A DNA stretch of 64,000 nt. It comes from Prochlorococcus marinus str. AS9601 (GTDB lineage: Bacteria > Cyanobacteriota > Cyanobacteriia > PCC-6307 > Cyanobiaceae). This document shows positions 7,087 through 15,855 of this stretch, one piece after another. Position 1 is the stretch's first letter. Each line of letters starts with the position of its first letter. Where the stretch lies: the NCBI RefSeq assembly GCF_000015645.1, contig NC_008816.1, positions 868,001 through 932,000 on the forward strand. Reading direction: 5' to 3'. The notes below the pieces were generated by a model. It was not told the origin of the DNA, made no database searches, and saw only the letters and a program-made list of their open reading frames with translations. Position numbers and translations under genes: made by a program.

Positions 7087-7212
7087 TTAATTAGAATTTT
7101 TATTGTCAAGCCTGTTAATGGGATATTTAATTAATTCCTTTTTGAGATTTTTTAAAAGTTTATTGTGATTCAAAATTGTAAATTTCCTAGTAAAGGAATA
7201 ATGCCATTTCAT
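7087..7212 (-). CDS. Small basic protein (41 aa), tentative
   Basis: A 41-aa ORF, ATG start, very basic (M-K-W-H-Y-S-F-T-R-K and K-N-L-K-K-E-L-I-K-Y). No membrane segment. It fills an otherwise empty space before the peroxiredoxin gene on the other strand. Evidence is only the open frame and a non-random, helical composition; it could be a chance ORF. Confidence 0.35.
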   Translation of the reverse strand: MKWHYSFTRKFTILNHNKLLKNLKKELIKYPINRLDNKNSN

Positions 7213-7312
7213 TGAATTAAAAAAAAACTTGCTAATTCATTATCAATAAAATTATAATACTTACTACGGTCATTAAGACCATACATAATTTAAATTAAGG
7301 ACAAATTTTTTC

Positions 7313-7897
7313 ATGAGCTTAAGAGTTGGCCAAGAAGCACCAGACTTTAGTGCTACAGCAGTATATGATCAAGAGTTTAAGGAGGTTACACTTTCAGGTC
7401 TAAGAGGTAAATGGGTTGTTTTATTCTTCTACCCACTAGATTTTACATTTGTATGTCCAACTGAAATTACTGCATTTAGTGATAGATACCAAGATTTCTC
7501 AGCTCTTAATACTGAAATACTTGGAGTGTCAGTTGATAGCAAACACTGTCATTTGGCTTGGATACAAACCCCAAGAAATGAAGGCGGAATAGGTGATATT
7601 AACTACCCATTAGTTTCTGACTTAAAAAGAGAAATTTGCCAGGCTTACAATGTTCTTAATGATGATGGAGAGGCCGATAGAGGTTTATTTCTTATCAATC
7701 CCGAAGGAGTAGTTATGCATACGACTGTTAACAAGGCTCCTGTAGGTAGAAATGTCGATGAAACGCTAAGGATTCTTCAAGGCTATCAATACGTTGCGGC
7801 AAACCCCGATGAAGTATGTCCAGCAAACTGGACCCCTGGGGAGAAAACAATGTTAGAGGACCCAAAAGGTAGTAAGGAATATTTTTCTGCGCTATAA
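7313..7897 (+). CDS. 2-Cys peroxiredoxin
   Basis: Thiol peroxidase that reduces hydrogen peroxide and alkyl peroxides, usually with thioredoxin as donor. The peroxidatic Cys48 is in F-T-F-V-C-P-T and the resolving Cys169 in V-C-P-A-N-W. The G-G-I-G-D loop and the C-terminal Y-F are those of the type sensitive to over-oxidation. Length (194 aa) is standard for typical 2-Cys enzymes. It is a single gene followed by a strong hairpin terminator about 70 bases downstream. Confidence 0.95.
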   Translation: MSLRVGQEAPDFSATAVYDQEFKEVTLSGLRGKWVVLFFYPLDFTFVCPTEITAFSDRYQDFSALNTEILGVSVDSKHCHLAWIQTPRNEGGIGDINYPLVSDLKREICQAYNVLNDDGEADRGLFLINPEGVVMHTTVNKAPVGRNVDETLRILQGYQYVAANPDEVCPANWTPGEKTMLEDPKGSKEYFSAL

Positions 7898-7912
7898 GAA
7901 AATTAAAAACAT

Positions 7913-8665
7913 TTAAGTAAGTAATGAGTAGTAAATAATTATAAAAAAATAAAAAATAAATATATTCAAAAAGGGGATAACATCCCCTTTTTGAGGTTTG
8001 GGCACGATCCAATCGCTCAAATTAGTTTTATATGATAAAAAGGACCACGTATAAAAAGAAATTTCTATTCCGACTAGGATAAAAAGATTAATTAAATTTA
8101 GGTCATTTAAACCAAAATATCTATAAATATAAAACTGATCATCAACATTAATATTAATAATTTGAAGATGCCAAAGATAGAGAGAAATCAAAATAAAATT
8201 TACCAATATTATTTTTTTTAACAGAAACCTAGATTTCTTAAAAATTAATAGGATAGAAATTAAAAATATGAAAAAACATAAATGTGGAATATCCGGTTTT
8301 GGGACATTAATTCCTTCAAGAAATAAATTAACTATAAGATCTAAATTTATATATATATAATCAGCTATTAAGAAAGAGAGAAATATTAAATTTATTGCTA
8401 CTAAGAATAATAATGTTTTTCCTTTAATTATTTTTTTACTATGGATTTTATCCTTAGTAAAACTATATTCTGTATAGTTTTTTAAAGAGTTTAAATACAC
8501 CAAAGATGGACATATTGCTCCGCTCAAATAGTAAAGGATTAAATAAAAGGAAATATCATTAATATTGAGTGAATACAAATTAAACCATTGTTTTTGTACA
8601 AATGGAAGAATAAATAAAAATGAAAGTGTAACTAATAACTTCGTTGTATTGTTTTTAATTATCAA
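7913..8665 (-). CDS. Multi-pass membrane protein, unknown
   Basis: 250-aa protein with about six hydrophobic segments (roughly residues 8-25, 38-55, 85-108, 128-142, 150-165, 186-207 and the extreme C-terminus) and few charged loops. It resembles no family I can name. The frame runs through the peroxiredoxin terminator hairpin, which encodes Q-K-G-D-V-I-P-F near the C-terminus. A conserved P-K-P-Q-K patch precedes this. Function unknown. Confidence 0.65.
   Translation of the reverse strand: MIIKNNTTKLLVTLSFLFILPFVQKQWFNLYSLNINDISFYLILYYLSGAICPSLVYLNSLKNYTEYSFTKDKIHSKKIIKGKTLLFLVAINLIFLSFLIADYIYINLDLIVNLFLEGINVPKPDIPHLCFFIFLISILLIFKKSRFLLKKIILVNFILISLYLWHLQIININVDDQFYIYRYFGLNDLNLINLFILVGIEISFYTWSFLSYKTNLSDWIVPKPQKGDVIPFLNIFIFYFFIIIYYSLLT
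7968..7992. terminator. Bidirectional intrinsic terminator
   Basis: AAAAAGGGGAT - AAC - ATCCCCTTTTT is a perfect 11-bp stem with a 3-base loop and a T-run on both strands. It should end the peroxiredoxin transcript. It lies inside the 3' part of the convergent membrane-protein gene, so on that strand it would also sit within coding sequence. Confidence 0.85.
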
Positions 8666-8697
8666 GAAAAATTTTTTTTTAATTTAAAGCAATTAAA

Positions 8698-10452
8698 TCA
8701 AACTTTCAACAATTTAGAAGTTGTTGATTTAAAAACTTCTTTATCTATAGTTTCTTGATTTAAAAGTATGTCAACTAATTTATCTAGTAAGACTCTATTT
8801 TTTTTCAATATTTTTATTGAATTATTTAATGAAATTTTAGAAATATTTATGATTTCATTATCTATTCTAGAACTGGTATTTTCTGCTATCAGAGGCTTTC
8901 TTCTAAATAATCCATCTCCTAAATACATTTCATTATTATCAGAATCCATTGAAATTGGACCAATAATTGAAAATCCATATTTTGTAACCATTTCCCTTAC
9001 GATATTTGTCGCATAAGAGATATCATTTACAGAACATTGTGTAATTTCACCTTCACCAAAAACAATCGTTTCTGCTGCTCTTCCAGCTAGAGCAATTTCA
9101 ATTTTTGAAAATAACAATTTTTTTGAAATCAATCCGCTTGAAATTACATCTTCGTCAGGGCATATTTTTGTATATCCTCCTATAGATCCAGATCTAGGTA
9201 AAATCGTAATTTTATCAACTGATTCAATTCCATTTCTCACAGCAGATACAATTGCTCTACCGACTTCATTATAAGCAATAATTTTTTTCATATTAGGAGA
9301 AGTTATTAATGAGCTTCTCAGTCCAATAGTAATTTTATCAAGCGCATTTTCTATATGAAGATCACTGATTAATTTAGATTCGTCTCTTGCACAGTGAATA
9401 GCACTCTCGTTCATCAAGTTTGCAAGATCTGCTCCCGAAAATCCAACTGTTCTAGAAGCCCAGTATCCTAAGTCAACTTCGTTTGAAAGTGGTTTGGAAA
9501 GTGAGTGAACTGAAAGAATTTTTTTTCTTCCATCTAAATCTGGAAGCATTACTTCAATTTTCCTATCAAATCTACCTGGTCTTAATAATGCTGAATCCAA
9601 AATATCTGGTCTATTTGTTGCTGCTAAAACGATAATCCCAGAATTATCAGCAAAACCATCTAATTCAGTTAGAAGCTGATTAAGGGTTTGTTCTCTTTCA
9701 TCGTTTCCTCCTCCGATCCCAGACCCTCTTTGCCTACCAATGGAATCAATTTCATCAATGAAAATTATACAAGGAGATTTTTCCTTAGCTTTAGAGAACA
9801 AATCTCGAACTCGGCTTGCTCCAACACCAACAAAAAGTTCTACAAACTCTGATGCCGATATTGAGAGAAAAGGCACTCCTGATTCACCAGCAATTGCTTT
9901 AGCTAATAATGTTTTACCAGTTCCTGGTGGGCCTATTAGAAGAACTCCCTTAGGAACTTTTGCTCCAAGATTTTCAAATTTCTTTGGTTCTTTCAAAAAT
10001 GTTATTACCTCTTTTAATTCCTCAGCGGCTTCAGGGACACCAGCTACATCATCGAATCTCGTTTCTACATCATCAATAGTTAAAAATTTAGCTTGATTTT
10101 TGGTAAAACCAAAAGCTCTGGAAGCCAATTTTGATGTACTCCTCAAGATTAAGACTATAGCTAATATGAAAATCAGGAAAAGACTTATTGAAGCAAATGA
10201 ATTAGCAGCTGAGGCTTCTTTTCTACTATTGTTAATAGTTAGATCTACCTTATTTTCGGTAGCCTTTTCAAGGATTAATTGATCGTTGTAAAGGATAGGT
10301 ATTTTAAATTTGTCGCCATTTATATACAGAACATCAATTTCTCTCTGCCTTGGATAGAAAAATATTGATTCTATTTTCCCCGTCTCTATATCTTCTAAAA
10401 GATCGGAATAACTTGATTTAGAATCTGTATATGAGAATTTTGATCTAAACAC
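8698..10452 (-). CDS. FtsH-like AAA protein lacking the zinc protease motif
   Basis: 584 aa. One membrane segment (86-104) is followed by a full AAA module: Walker A G-P-P-G-T-G-K-T (174-181), Walker B I-I-F-I-D-E (229-234), and a second region of homology with R-P-G-R-F-D-R (291-297). The M41 site, HEAGH in active FtsH, reads N-E-V-G-R (395-399): Glu stays but both zinc His are lost. Asp477 is kept. The usual first membrane helix is missing; the start is GTG and an in-frame TAA lies two codons upstream. It may be an ATPase/unfoldase partner of active FtsH, like plant FtsHi. Divergent from rpmF. Confidence 0.88.
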   Translation of the reverse strand: MFRSKFSYTDSKSSYSDLLEDIETGKIESIFFYPRQREIDVLYINGDKFKIPILYNDQLILEKATENKVDLTINNSRKEASAANSFASISLFLIFILAIVLILRSTSKLASRAFGFTKNQAKFLTIDDVETRFDDVAGVPEAAEELKEVITFLKEPKKFENLGAKVPKGVLLIGPPGTGKTLLAKAIAGESGVPFLSISASEFVELFVGVGASRVRDLFSKAKEKSPCIIFIDEIDSIGRQRGSGIGGGNDEREQTLNQLLTELDGFADNSGIIVLAATNRPDILDSALLRPGRFDRKIEVMLPDLDGRKKILSVHSLSKPLSNEVDLGYWASRTVGFSGADLANLMNESAIHCARDESKLISDLHIENALDKITIGLRSSLITSPNMKKIIAYNEVGRAIVSAVRNGIESVDKITILPRSGSIGGYTKICPDEDVISSGLISKKLLFSKIEIALAGRAAETIVFGEGEITQCSVNDISYATNIVREMVTKYGFSIIGPISMDSDNNEMYLGDGLFRRKPLIAENTSSRIDNEIINISKISLNNSIKILKKNRVLLDKLVDILLNQETIDKEVFKSTTSKLLKV

Positions 10453-10583
10453 TAATCTTTATAAGTGATTAATAAAGCATATATGCTTATTTAAAAAATT
10501 GACGTATATAAACAAAATATACTCAAAAGTTTTGGAGATAACCAGTTAAAGGTTATATTATTATATGGAAACAAAGAAACAGA

Positions 10584-10754
10584 ATGGCTGTACCTAAGAA
10601 GAAAAAATCAAAGAGCAAAAGAAATCAAAGGCACGCTGTTTGGAAAGGAAAAGCAGCAATTGCAGCTCAAAAAGCTATATCTTTAGGTAAATCAGTTTTA
10701 ACTGGTAAAGCTCAAGGATTTGTTTATCCTATTGAAGAAGAAGAAGAAGAGTAG
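10584..10754 (+). CDS. rpmF: 50S ribosomal protein L32
   Basis: 56-aa protein with the L32 start [16 protein letters not shown] and an acidic tail of six Glu. It binds 23S rRNA in the large subunit. As in other cyanobacteria, the zinc-binding Cys pairs of some L32 proteins are absent. A weak inverted repeat (ATAACC/GGTTAT, 10538-10556) lies just upstream. It is convergent with the ycf20 gene with 3 bases between. Confidence 0.93.
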   Translation: MAVPKKKKSKSKRNQRHAVWKGKAAIAAQKAISLGKSVLTGKAQGFVYPIEEEEEE

Positions 10755-10757
10755 CTT

Positions 10758-11084
10758 TTAAGATCCTAATTTAAATGCTTCAAGTATAACGGCATAAATT
10801 GCACCAATTCTTAATTTATCAACTACGTTCCATAGATAATAAAATTTTGAACTTGCGGAAGGTTTAATTCTTATAATGATTTCAATAAAAATAATAATTA
10901 TTGGGACCATAATCAACTCATTTTTACCTTCAGATATAAATTTTGTAATAAAATTTGCGAACAAAAAATAACCTGTCAAAACAGAAATTAGACTAATAGA
11001 TTTTGTTCTCCAAGTATCACTTAGAAAACCAAAAAATAAATTATTTAACTGGTAAGTAATTCTGGAAAAATTAGTTTTTTGCAT
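10758..11084 (-). CDS. ycf20: Ycf20-like protein (DUF565)
   Basis: 108 aa with two membrane segments (about residues 30-48 and 56-72). The pattern T-R-L/I-x-x-L-x-x-x-F-x-G, a W-R-x-x-S segment before the first helix, and I-E-I-I-I-R after the second fit DUF565/Ycf20. In green algae and plants Ycf20-type proteins affect thermal dissipation of light energy; the cyanobacterial role is not settled. It overlaps the preceding HAD gene by 14 bases, so the two are translationally coupled. Confidence 0.7.
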   Translation of the reverse strand: MQKTNFSRITYQLNNLFFGFLSDTWRTKSISLISVLTGYFLFANFITKFISEGKNELIMVPIIIIFIEIIIRIKPSASSKFYYLWNVVDKLRIGAIYAVILEAFKLGS

Positions 11085-11835
11085 TACTAAAAGAGACTAA
11101 ATAATCACATAGAAAGTTATAGTCAACATATGATTTTTTTAGTTTAGGGCCTTTGATTACATTTGCCACATTATTCTGATCACCAAGACTGTCTAAAATA
11201 CAATCTAATTTAATATTTTCTTCAAGAACAATTGGGATATTTGAGGGAACAAAAATTGTTGGCAAGTTAGCTGACAAGGAAGATTTCAATCCTGGATTGG
11301 AGTCTTCAAAAACAATTGAGTTGTTTTTGTTTATACCACTCAATTGGATTGCCTTTAAATATGGCAATGGATTTGGTTTCTTTAATTCAACGTCTTCACT
11401 TGAAATAATGAACTCAAAAGGGTTGAAGCCATTAAAAAGATAAGCAACAAGTAGATTGACTTGAATTCTTGAACTTGAAGTAACAATAAATTGTCTTACT
11501 TTTTTTTTATGTAATTCATTTATTAATCTAAAAACTCCAGTTTTTAAACTAACGCAATTTTTTTTTATAAGTTCTAAATAATGATACTGCTTTGTTTCAT
11601 GAATTTTGAGAATTAAATCTTTTGAGAAATTATCATTATTAGATTTAGCGTAATAAGCAATCCTATTTCTACCCCCATTTATCTTCAGAAGTTTTATATA
11701 TGTATTTGTATCCCAATTCCAATTAATACCAAGGTCATTAAAAGAATTATTAAAGGCCGGCAAATGGGCCTCTAATTCAGTATTTGCGATGGTACCATCT
11801 AAATCCCAATAAACACCCTCCAGATATGTCACCAA
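11071..11835 (-). CDS. HAD-superfamily phosphatase, CbbY-like
   Basis: 254-aa haloacid-dehalogenase-type hydrolase. Motif I D-L-D-G-T is at residues 11-15, motif II is T-S-S-S near 119, motif III K-K-P-N-P near 153, and motif IV F-E-D-S near 178. A helical cap between motifs I and II places it with CbbY/Gph-type sugar-phosphate phosphatases; in autotrophs CbbY removes xylulose-1,5-bisphosphate, an inhibitor of Rubisco. The substrate here is not proven. It sits between psb30 and ycf20 in one transcript. Confidence 0.85.
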   Translation of the reverse strand: MVTYLEGVYWDLDGTIANTELEAHLPAFNNSFNDLGINWNWDTNTYIKLLKINGGRNRIAYYAKSNNDNFSKDLILKIHETKQYHYLELIKKNCVSLKTGVFRLINELHKKKVRQFIVTSSSRIQVNLLVAYLFNGFNPFEFIISSEDVELKKPNPLPYLKAIQLSGINKNNSIVFEDSNPGLKSSLSANLPTIFVPSNIPIVLEENIKLDCILDSLGDQNNVANVIKGPKLKKSYVDYNFLCDYLVSFSNAKN

Positions 11836-11847
11836 AAAGAATATCTT

Positions 11848-11925
11848 TTATTTACGGTAAAATACAAGAGCAATTATTGCTGGTCCTGCTAACGCAACTA
11901 CAGCCAAAGGAATAAGTGTTGCCAT
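11848..11925 (-). CDS. psb30: Photosystem II protein Psb30 (Ycf12)
   Basis: A 25-aa single-span peptide. The segment A-L-A-G-P-A-I-I-A-L-V-F-Y-R-K matches the A-G-P-x-I-I-x-L-L-x-x-R core of Psb30/Ycf12, a small subunit at the edge of photosystem II near PsbE/PsbF. It is shorter at the N-terminus than many homologues. It lies 12 bases upstream of the HAD gene and shares its strand. The call rests on one short motif, hence moderate confidence. Confidence 0.72.
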   Translation of the reverse strand: MATLIPLAVVALAGPAIIALVFYRK

Positions 11926-12007
11926 AATTAATGAATATGTTTTGTGATACTATTTTTACAAATAAATGTCGAAACTGTACTAATACGTTACAAGATTGAA
12001 TTAAATC

Positions 12008-12355
12008 ATGAAATCATGGACATGTATAGAAAATTGTGGAGCTTGTTGTAAATTCGACTTGAACGAAAGAAGCGATTTGGCTAACAAACTCAACAAAGAA
12101 GATAAGGCCTTGATAAATTCTATGACGGCCAAAGACGGTTGGTGTAAAAACCTGGACAGAGAAAATAGAAAATGCTTAATTTATGAAACCAGACCACATT
12201 TTTGCCGGGTAAGTGAATTTTCTACTTCATTTAAAGGATATTTGAAATCTGGTGATAAATTTTTAATAGATTGCTGCAAACAACATATTTCATCAAATTA
12301 TGGATACCAAAGTAAAGAGATGAAAACTTTTAGAATTGCTGTTTCAGGAAAATGA
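12008..12355 (+). CDS. YkgJ-family cysteine-cluster protein
   Basis: 115 aa. The N-terminal C-I-E-N-C-G-A-C-C (Cys6, 10, 13, 14) and the later C-K-N-L, R-K-C-L-I-Y, R-P-x-x-C-R are the CxxxCxxCC signature of the YkgJ/Fliw-like family, which probably binds a zinc or iron-sulfur centre. Function is not established in cyanobacteria. Its last 4 bases overlap the start of the first UPF0016 gene, so these three genes likely form an operon. Confidence 0.85.
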   Translation: MKSWTCIENCGACCKFDLNERSDLANKLNKEDKALINSMTAKDGWCKNLDRENRKCLIYETRPHFCRVSEFSTSFKGYLKSGDKFLIDCCKQHISSNYGYQSKEMKTFRIAVSGK

Positions 12356-12678
12356 ATAGTAAATTAGAAAAAAAAGAAAACAATTTAGAAAAAAGTTTTT
12401 TTTCAATATTTATAACGACTTTTACAACAATTTTTATTGCTGAACTTGGGGATAAAACTCAGATAGCCACATTAATGCTTTCTGCTGAATCGGGCAAGCC
12501 AATAGTTGTTTTTTTTGGGAGTTCTCTAGCATTAATAAGCTCCAGCATAGTAGGAGTTCTTATTGGTAAATGGGTATCAAAAAAAATATCTCCTAGCAAA
12601 TTTGCTTTATCTACTGGTACTTTAATGATATTGATAAGTATATTTTTAGCTTATGAAACATTCAAAAATTATTTATAA
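12352..12678 (+). CDS. UPF0016/GDT1 cation exporter, half 1
   Basis: 108 aa with three hydrophobic segments and the hallmark E-L-G-D-K-T at residues 31-36. Most members hold two copies of this motif in one chain; here there is one copy and a second gene encodes the other. Family members in cyanobacteria (Mnx) and plants export manganese and calcium across thylakoid or plasma membranes. The pair presumably assembles as a heterodimer. It has a longer, charged N-terminus than its partner. Confidence 0.88.
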   Translation: MNSKLEKKENNLEKSFFSIFITTFTTIFIAELGDKTQIATLMLSAESGKPIVVFFGSSLALISSSIVGVLIGKWVSKKISPSKFALSTGTLMILISIFLAYETFKNYL

Positions 12679-12990
12679 ATGGTTTTAAGTTTATTACTAT
12701 CAACATTTTTTACCGTTTTCATAGCTGAATTAGGTGACAAAACTCAACTAGCTACTCTAACTATAAGTGGCACTTCAAATAAACCATTGGCAGTTTTTCT
12801 AGGATCGTCTTCAGCACTTGTTTTTGCAAGTTTACTAGGAGCTTTAACAGGTGGTTCTATTTCAAGTTTTTTACCCGAAGTAGTTCTTAAGTCAATAGCG
12901 TCCATTACATTTTTCATCATTGGTATAAGGCTTTTTATCAACTCTTTCACCATCGAAAAAGAAGAAAAAGAAGAGAAAGAAAATAATTAG
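12679..12990 (+). CDS. UPF0016/GDT1 cation exporter, half 2
   Basis: 103 aa, three membrane segments, E-L-G-D-K-T at residues 17-22. It starts directly after the stop of half 1 with no intervening base. The C-terminus is a charged tail of Lys and Glu. The two Glu/Asp motifs from the two halves would form the ion site, as in the double-repeat proteins. Manganese is the likely substrate by family knowledge; this is not shown here. Confidence 0.88.
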   Translation: MVLSLLLSTFFTVFIAELGDKTQLATLTISGTSNKPLAVFLGSSSALVFASLLGALTGGSISSFLPEVVLKSIASITFFIIGIRLFINSFTIEKEEKEEKENN

Positions 12991-13062
12991 TTTTAAGCTT
13001 GGATAATAAGGTGTAATAATAAAGTATAACCCTCTAAATTAATTTATAATTACACTAAGATC

Positions 13063-15285
13063 ATGTTCACATCATCTTCAATAATTGATAATCTTAATCA
13101 GTCAGAAGGGTTAGAATATAAAAAATTATGCAGATTATTAAAAATAACAAAGAAATCTGATAAGGATAAATTAGATATTGCTTTAACAGCTCTAGAAAAA
13201 CTTGAGATAATTAATAAAAATGAAAATGATGAATATACTTGCATAAAGGATAATGATCATCTTGTCGCCAAAATAAGATGTAGTAGCAAAGGCTATTGCT
13301 TTGCTGTAAGAGGAAAAGACAAGGAAGACATCTACATTAAAGAAAATCTACTTAACTATGCATGGAATGGAGATAAAGTTTTAGTAAGGATAATAAAAGA
13401 GGGATATAGAAGAAGATCACCTGAAGGAATAGTTGATTGTATTCTTGAAAGATCAAATCAAATACTTCTTTCTAAAGTAGAAATAATAAACAATGATGTA
13501 TATGCAATCCCAATAGACGATAGGATCCTTTCTAAAATTAAACTTCCAAAAGAAAATAAAAAATACATTTTCAATCCAGACAATAAGAATATAGTAAAAG
13601 TTGAGATTGATAGATTCCCAATAGGTCAAGAAGAAGGTCTAGGTCATGTGATACAAGAACTAAAACTAAATAATAATGAAGACTATGATACGGACTTTGT
13701 TTTATCTAAAAGCAATATCGTCAAATCATACGATTTAAATCATATTGAATCAAAAAAAATAGAACAAAGGGAGAGAATAGACCTTTCAGATAAAAACTCT
13801 TATTTATTCAAAAGTTGGAATTCTAATAATTCTCCAATGCCTCCAATGATTCAAATAGAGCAGGGGAAAAATAAAAATACTAAATTATGGATACATACAA
13901 ATAATCTTGCAGAAAGAGTAGATCTAAATAGTAAAAAATCTCTAGAAATATTATTCAAAGGCTTTGAATCATTACCCTTATTAAATGATTGGCAAAACTA
14001 CCTTGGTGAAGCCATAAGAAATGATTCTGAATTTAAAATTGGTGAAAAAAATGAAGCAATAAGCCTCTGTATCAATTTAAATAGTGATAATGAAATAATT
14101 GATTGGACATTTCATCTTACTTTAGTAAGATGCACTCTTATTGTTGGAAGTGCTCATACTGACGCGCTTCTATCTAGAAAAAGCAAATCAAGAATAACAT
14201 CTCGGGTATTAAAACCTATAAAGGAATATGTCGACGATTTAGATAAAATACTAGAAATTTCATGTTCATTTAGAGAAAAACATCTTTTGGAGGGTAAGGT
14301 GGAAATTCCTGCGCCACTGAATAAGATTGAAGCACTAGAAGAATTTTTTATTCACAATCCTGCTGAATATTCAAAAGGATATTTTGAATCATTAAATAAA
14401 GAAGATTGCCAAACTTACCTTTCACCAATACTTTATGAAGCTAATTTAATATGGTTCAAACATTCAAATCAATATGGATTAAAAAGTGCAGGATACATCT
14501 CAAATGGAATAGATTACGTTAATGCTAATGAAATTATCAAATATTCAGAATTTATTGATAATGATTTAGAGCTTAATGAAGATGGCAATTTGACATTTAG
14601 CCAAGTAATTAAATTATGTGACGACGAAAATAAAAAAAGAATCTTACATAAACTTCTAATTAATGAATTTAAGGACAATGAAATAAGGTTGATATCTAAA
14701 GATGCTGATAATGATGAATCAGAAAAATTATTTATTTCTCCATGGACAATTCCTGGATATGACTTTTCAAATCTTATAAATCAGTACTGTATTTTTAATA
14801 TGATAATAAATGGTAAGAAATCAAAGAAAAATAATATAAATGAAATTAATATATCTGATAGTAATTCAATAGAATTAGTAAAATGGGATATATTTAATTC
14901 ATCAATTTCAAAAAATCTAGAAATATTATTTAACAAGTTTGTGATAGATAAACTTAATGAATTTAAGTACAAAGTTAACCAATATAAATCTAATATGATA
15001 AATATAAAAAAAGTAAGAAAAGCAGAAAAATTACTAGGTAATATTTATAGTGGGTTTATTTTATCAGTGCAAACATATGGTTTCTTTGTTGAGATATCAG
15101 AACTAAATGTAGAGGGTTTAGTACACGTAAGCACACTTAATAATGATTGGTATGAATACAGGTCAAGACAAAATCTATTGATTGGAAGAAAATCCAAAAA
15201 ATCATATAAAGTTGGTGATGCAATAGAAGTAAAAATTATAAAAGTCGATATTCTTAAATATCAAATTGATTTAGAATTAACATAA
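13063..15285 (+). CDS. RNase II/R-like protein with degenerate catalytic site
   Basis: 740 aa with the layout of RNase R: an N-terminal winged-helix-like region (1-60), a cold-shock/OB domain (about 68-125), an RNB-like core, and a C-terminal S1 domain (about 655-738, G-F-I-L-S-V-Q-T-Y-G-F-F-V). At the place of the four magnesium-binding Asp (x-I-D-x-x-x-x-x-D-x-D-D-A) the sequence reads S-W-N-S-N-N-S-P-M-P-P-M (251-262), with none kept. The R-R-Y motif after T-S-P is S-P-W-T-I-P-G-Y (559-566). It probably binds RNA but should not degrade it by the RNB mechanism. Confidence 0.75.
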   Translation: MFTSSSIIDNLNQSEGLEYKKLCRLLKITKKSDKDKLDIALTALEKLEIINKNENDEYTCIKDNDHLVAKIRCSSKGYCFAVRGKDKEDIYIKENLLNYAWNGDKVLVRIIKEGYRRRSPEGIVDCILERSNQILLSKVEIINNDVYAIPIDDRILSKIKLPKENKKYIFNPDNKNIVKVEIDRFPIGQEEGLGHVIQELKLNNNEDYDTDFVLSKSNIVKSYDLNHIESKKIEQRERIDLSDKNSYLFKSWNSNNSPMPPMIQIEQGKNKNTKLWIHTNNLAERVDLNSKKSLEILFKGFESLPLLNDWQNYLGEAIRNDSEFKIGEKNEAISLCINLNSDNEIIDWTFHLTLVRCTLIVGSAHTDALLSRKSKSRITSRVLKPIKEYVDDLDKILEISCSFREKHLLEGKVEIPAPLNKIEALEEFFIHNPAEYSKGYFESLNKEDCQTYLSPILYEANLIWFKHSNQYGLKSAGYISNGIDYVNANEIIKYSEFIDNDLELNEDGNLTFSQVIKLCDDENKKRILHKLLINEFKDNEIRLISKDADNDESEKLFISPWTIPGYDFSNLINQYCIFNMIINGKKSKKNNINEINISDSNSIELVKWDIFNSSISKNLEILFNKFVIDKLNEFKYKVNQYKSNMINIKKVRKAEKLLGNIYSGFILSVQTYGFFVEISELNVEGLVHVSTLNNDWYEYRSRQNLLIGRKSKKSYKVGDAIEVKIIKVDILKYQIDLELT

Positions 15286-15352
15286 ATAAATATTCACAAA
15301 ATATATTATGGAAATATTAACCAAAAAAATTTTAAGATAACTTTTTATAATA

Positions 15353-15796
15353 ATGTTTAAGAAAAAATATTTACTTTTAACACTTATTTTAATAATTATT
15401 TTTCAAATTTTATTATATACAAATAATAATCAGAAGACTTCATTTAGATACTTTAAATGGACCCTCCAAGAAGTAAGTATAGGTAAGTTAATCAGTATTT
15501 CGTTTTTTTCTGGTTTATTTGTAAGCACTTTATTGAATACAACAATTACTAGTACAAGTTTCAGAAAAAAAACTTTCGAAAATATGGAAGATGATTTTGT
15601 ATCTAACAATAATGAAGAAGAAATGGAACAAAACGTTGAGATGCCCCCACAAAGAGATATTAGAGAAACTCAACCAACAATTTCTGTTAATTACAGAGTA
15701 GTCAAAAATATGAATGATAATAATTTAAAAAAAGATCAAAGTAATTCAAATCAAGATAGTAAAGATGACTGGGATAATGCTGATAATGATTGGTAG
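15353..15796 (+). CDS. Two-span membrane protein, LapA-like layout
   Basis: 147 aa. Two membrane segments (about residues 5-22 and 43-62) separated by N-N-N-Q-K and F-x-W-x-L-Q-E-V-S-I-G recall the LapA/DUF1049 family. A long acidic, Asn/Asp-rich cytosolic tail (S-N-Q-D-S-K-D-D-W-D-N-A-D-N-D-W) follows. The family link is by topology and is not certain. An all-AT hairpin (15808-15830) lies after the stop. Confidence 0.6.
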   Translation: MFKKKYLLLTLILIIIFQILLYTNNNQKTSFRYFKWTLQEVSIGKLISISFFSGLFVSTLLNTTITSTSFRKKTFENMEDDFVSNNNEEEMEQNVEMPPQRDIRETQPTISVNYRVVKNMNDNNLKKDQSNSNQDSKDDWDNADNDW

Positions 15797-15855
15797 AAAA
15801 ATAAATTAATTAAAAAATGTTTTTTTAATTTATAATAAAATAAATAGTTTTTTTT

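Noticed and set aside
9740-10096. 118-aa plus-strand ORF opposite the FtsH-like AAA domain
   Set aside because: Its sequence is the mirror of conserved Walker regions; a codon-bias shadow.
10538-10556. ATAACC/GGTTAT inverted repeat before L32 as an autoregulatory site
   Set aside because: Only 6 bp, AT-rich; no known precedent that I can invoke for L32 here.
15808-15830. All-AT hairpin after the LapA-like gene
   Set aside because: Too weak to call a terminator; AT-rich inverted repeats are frequent here.
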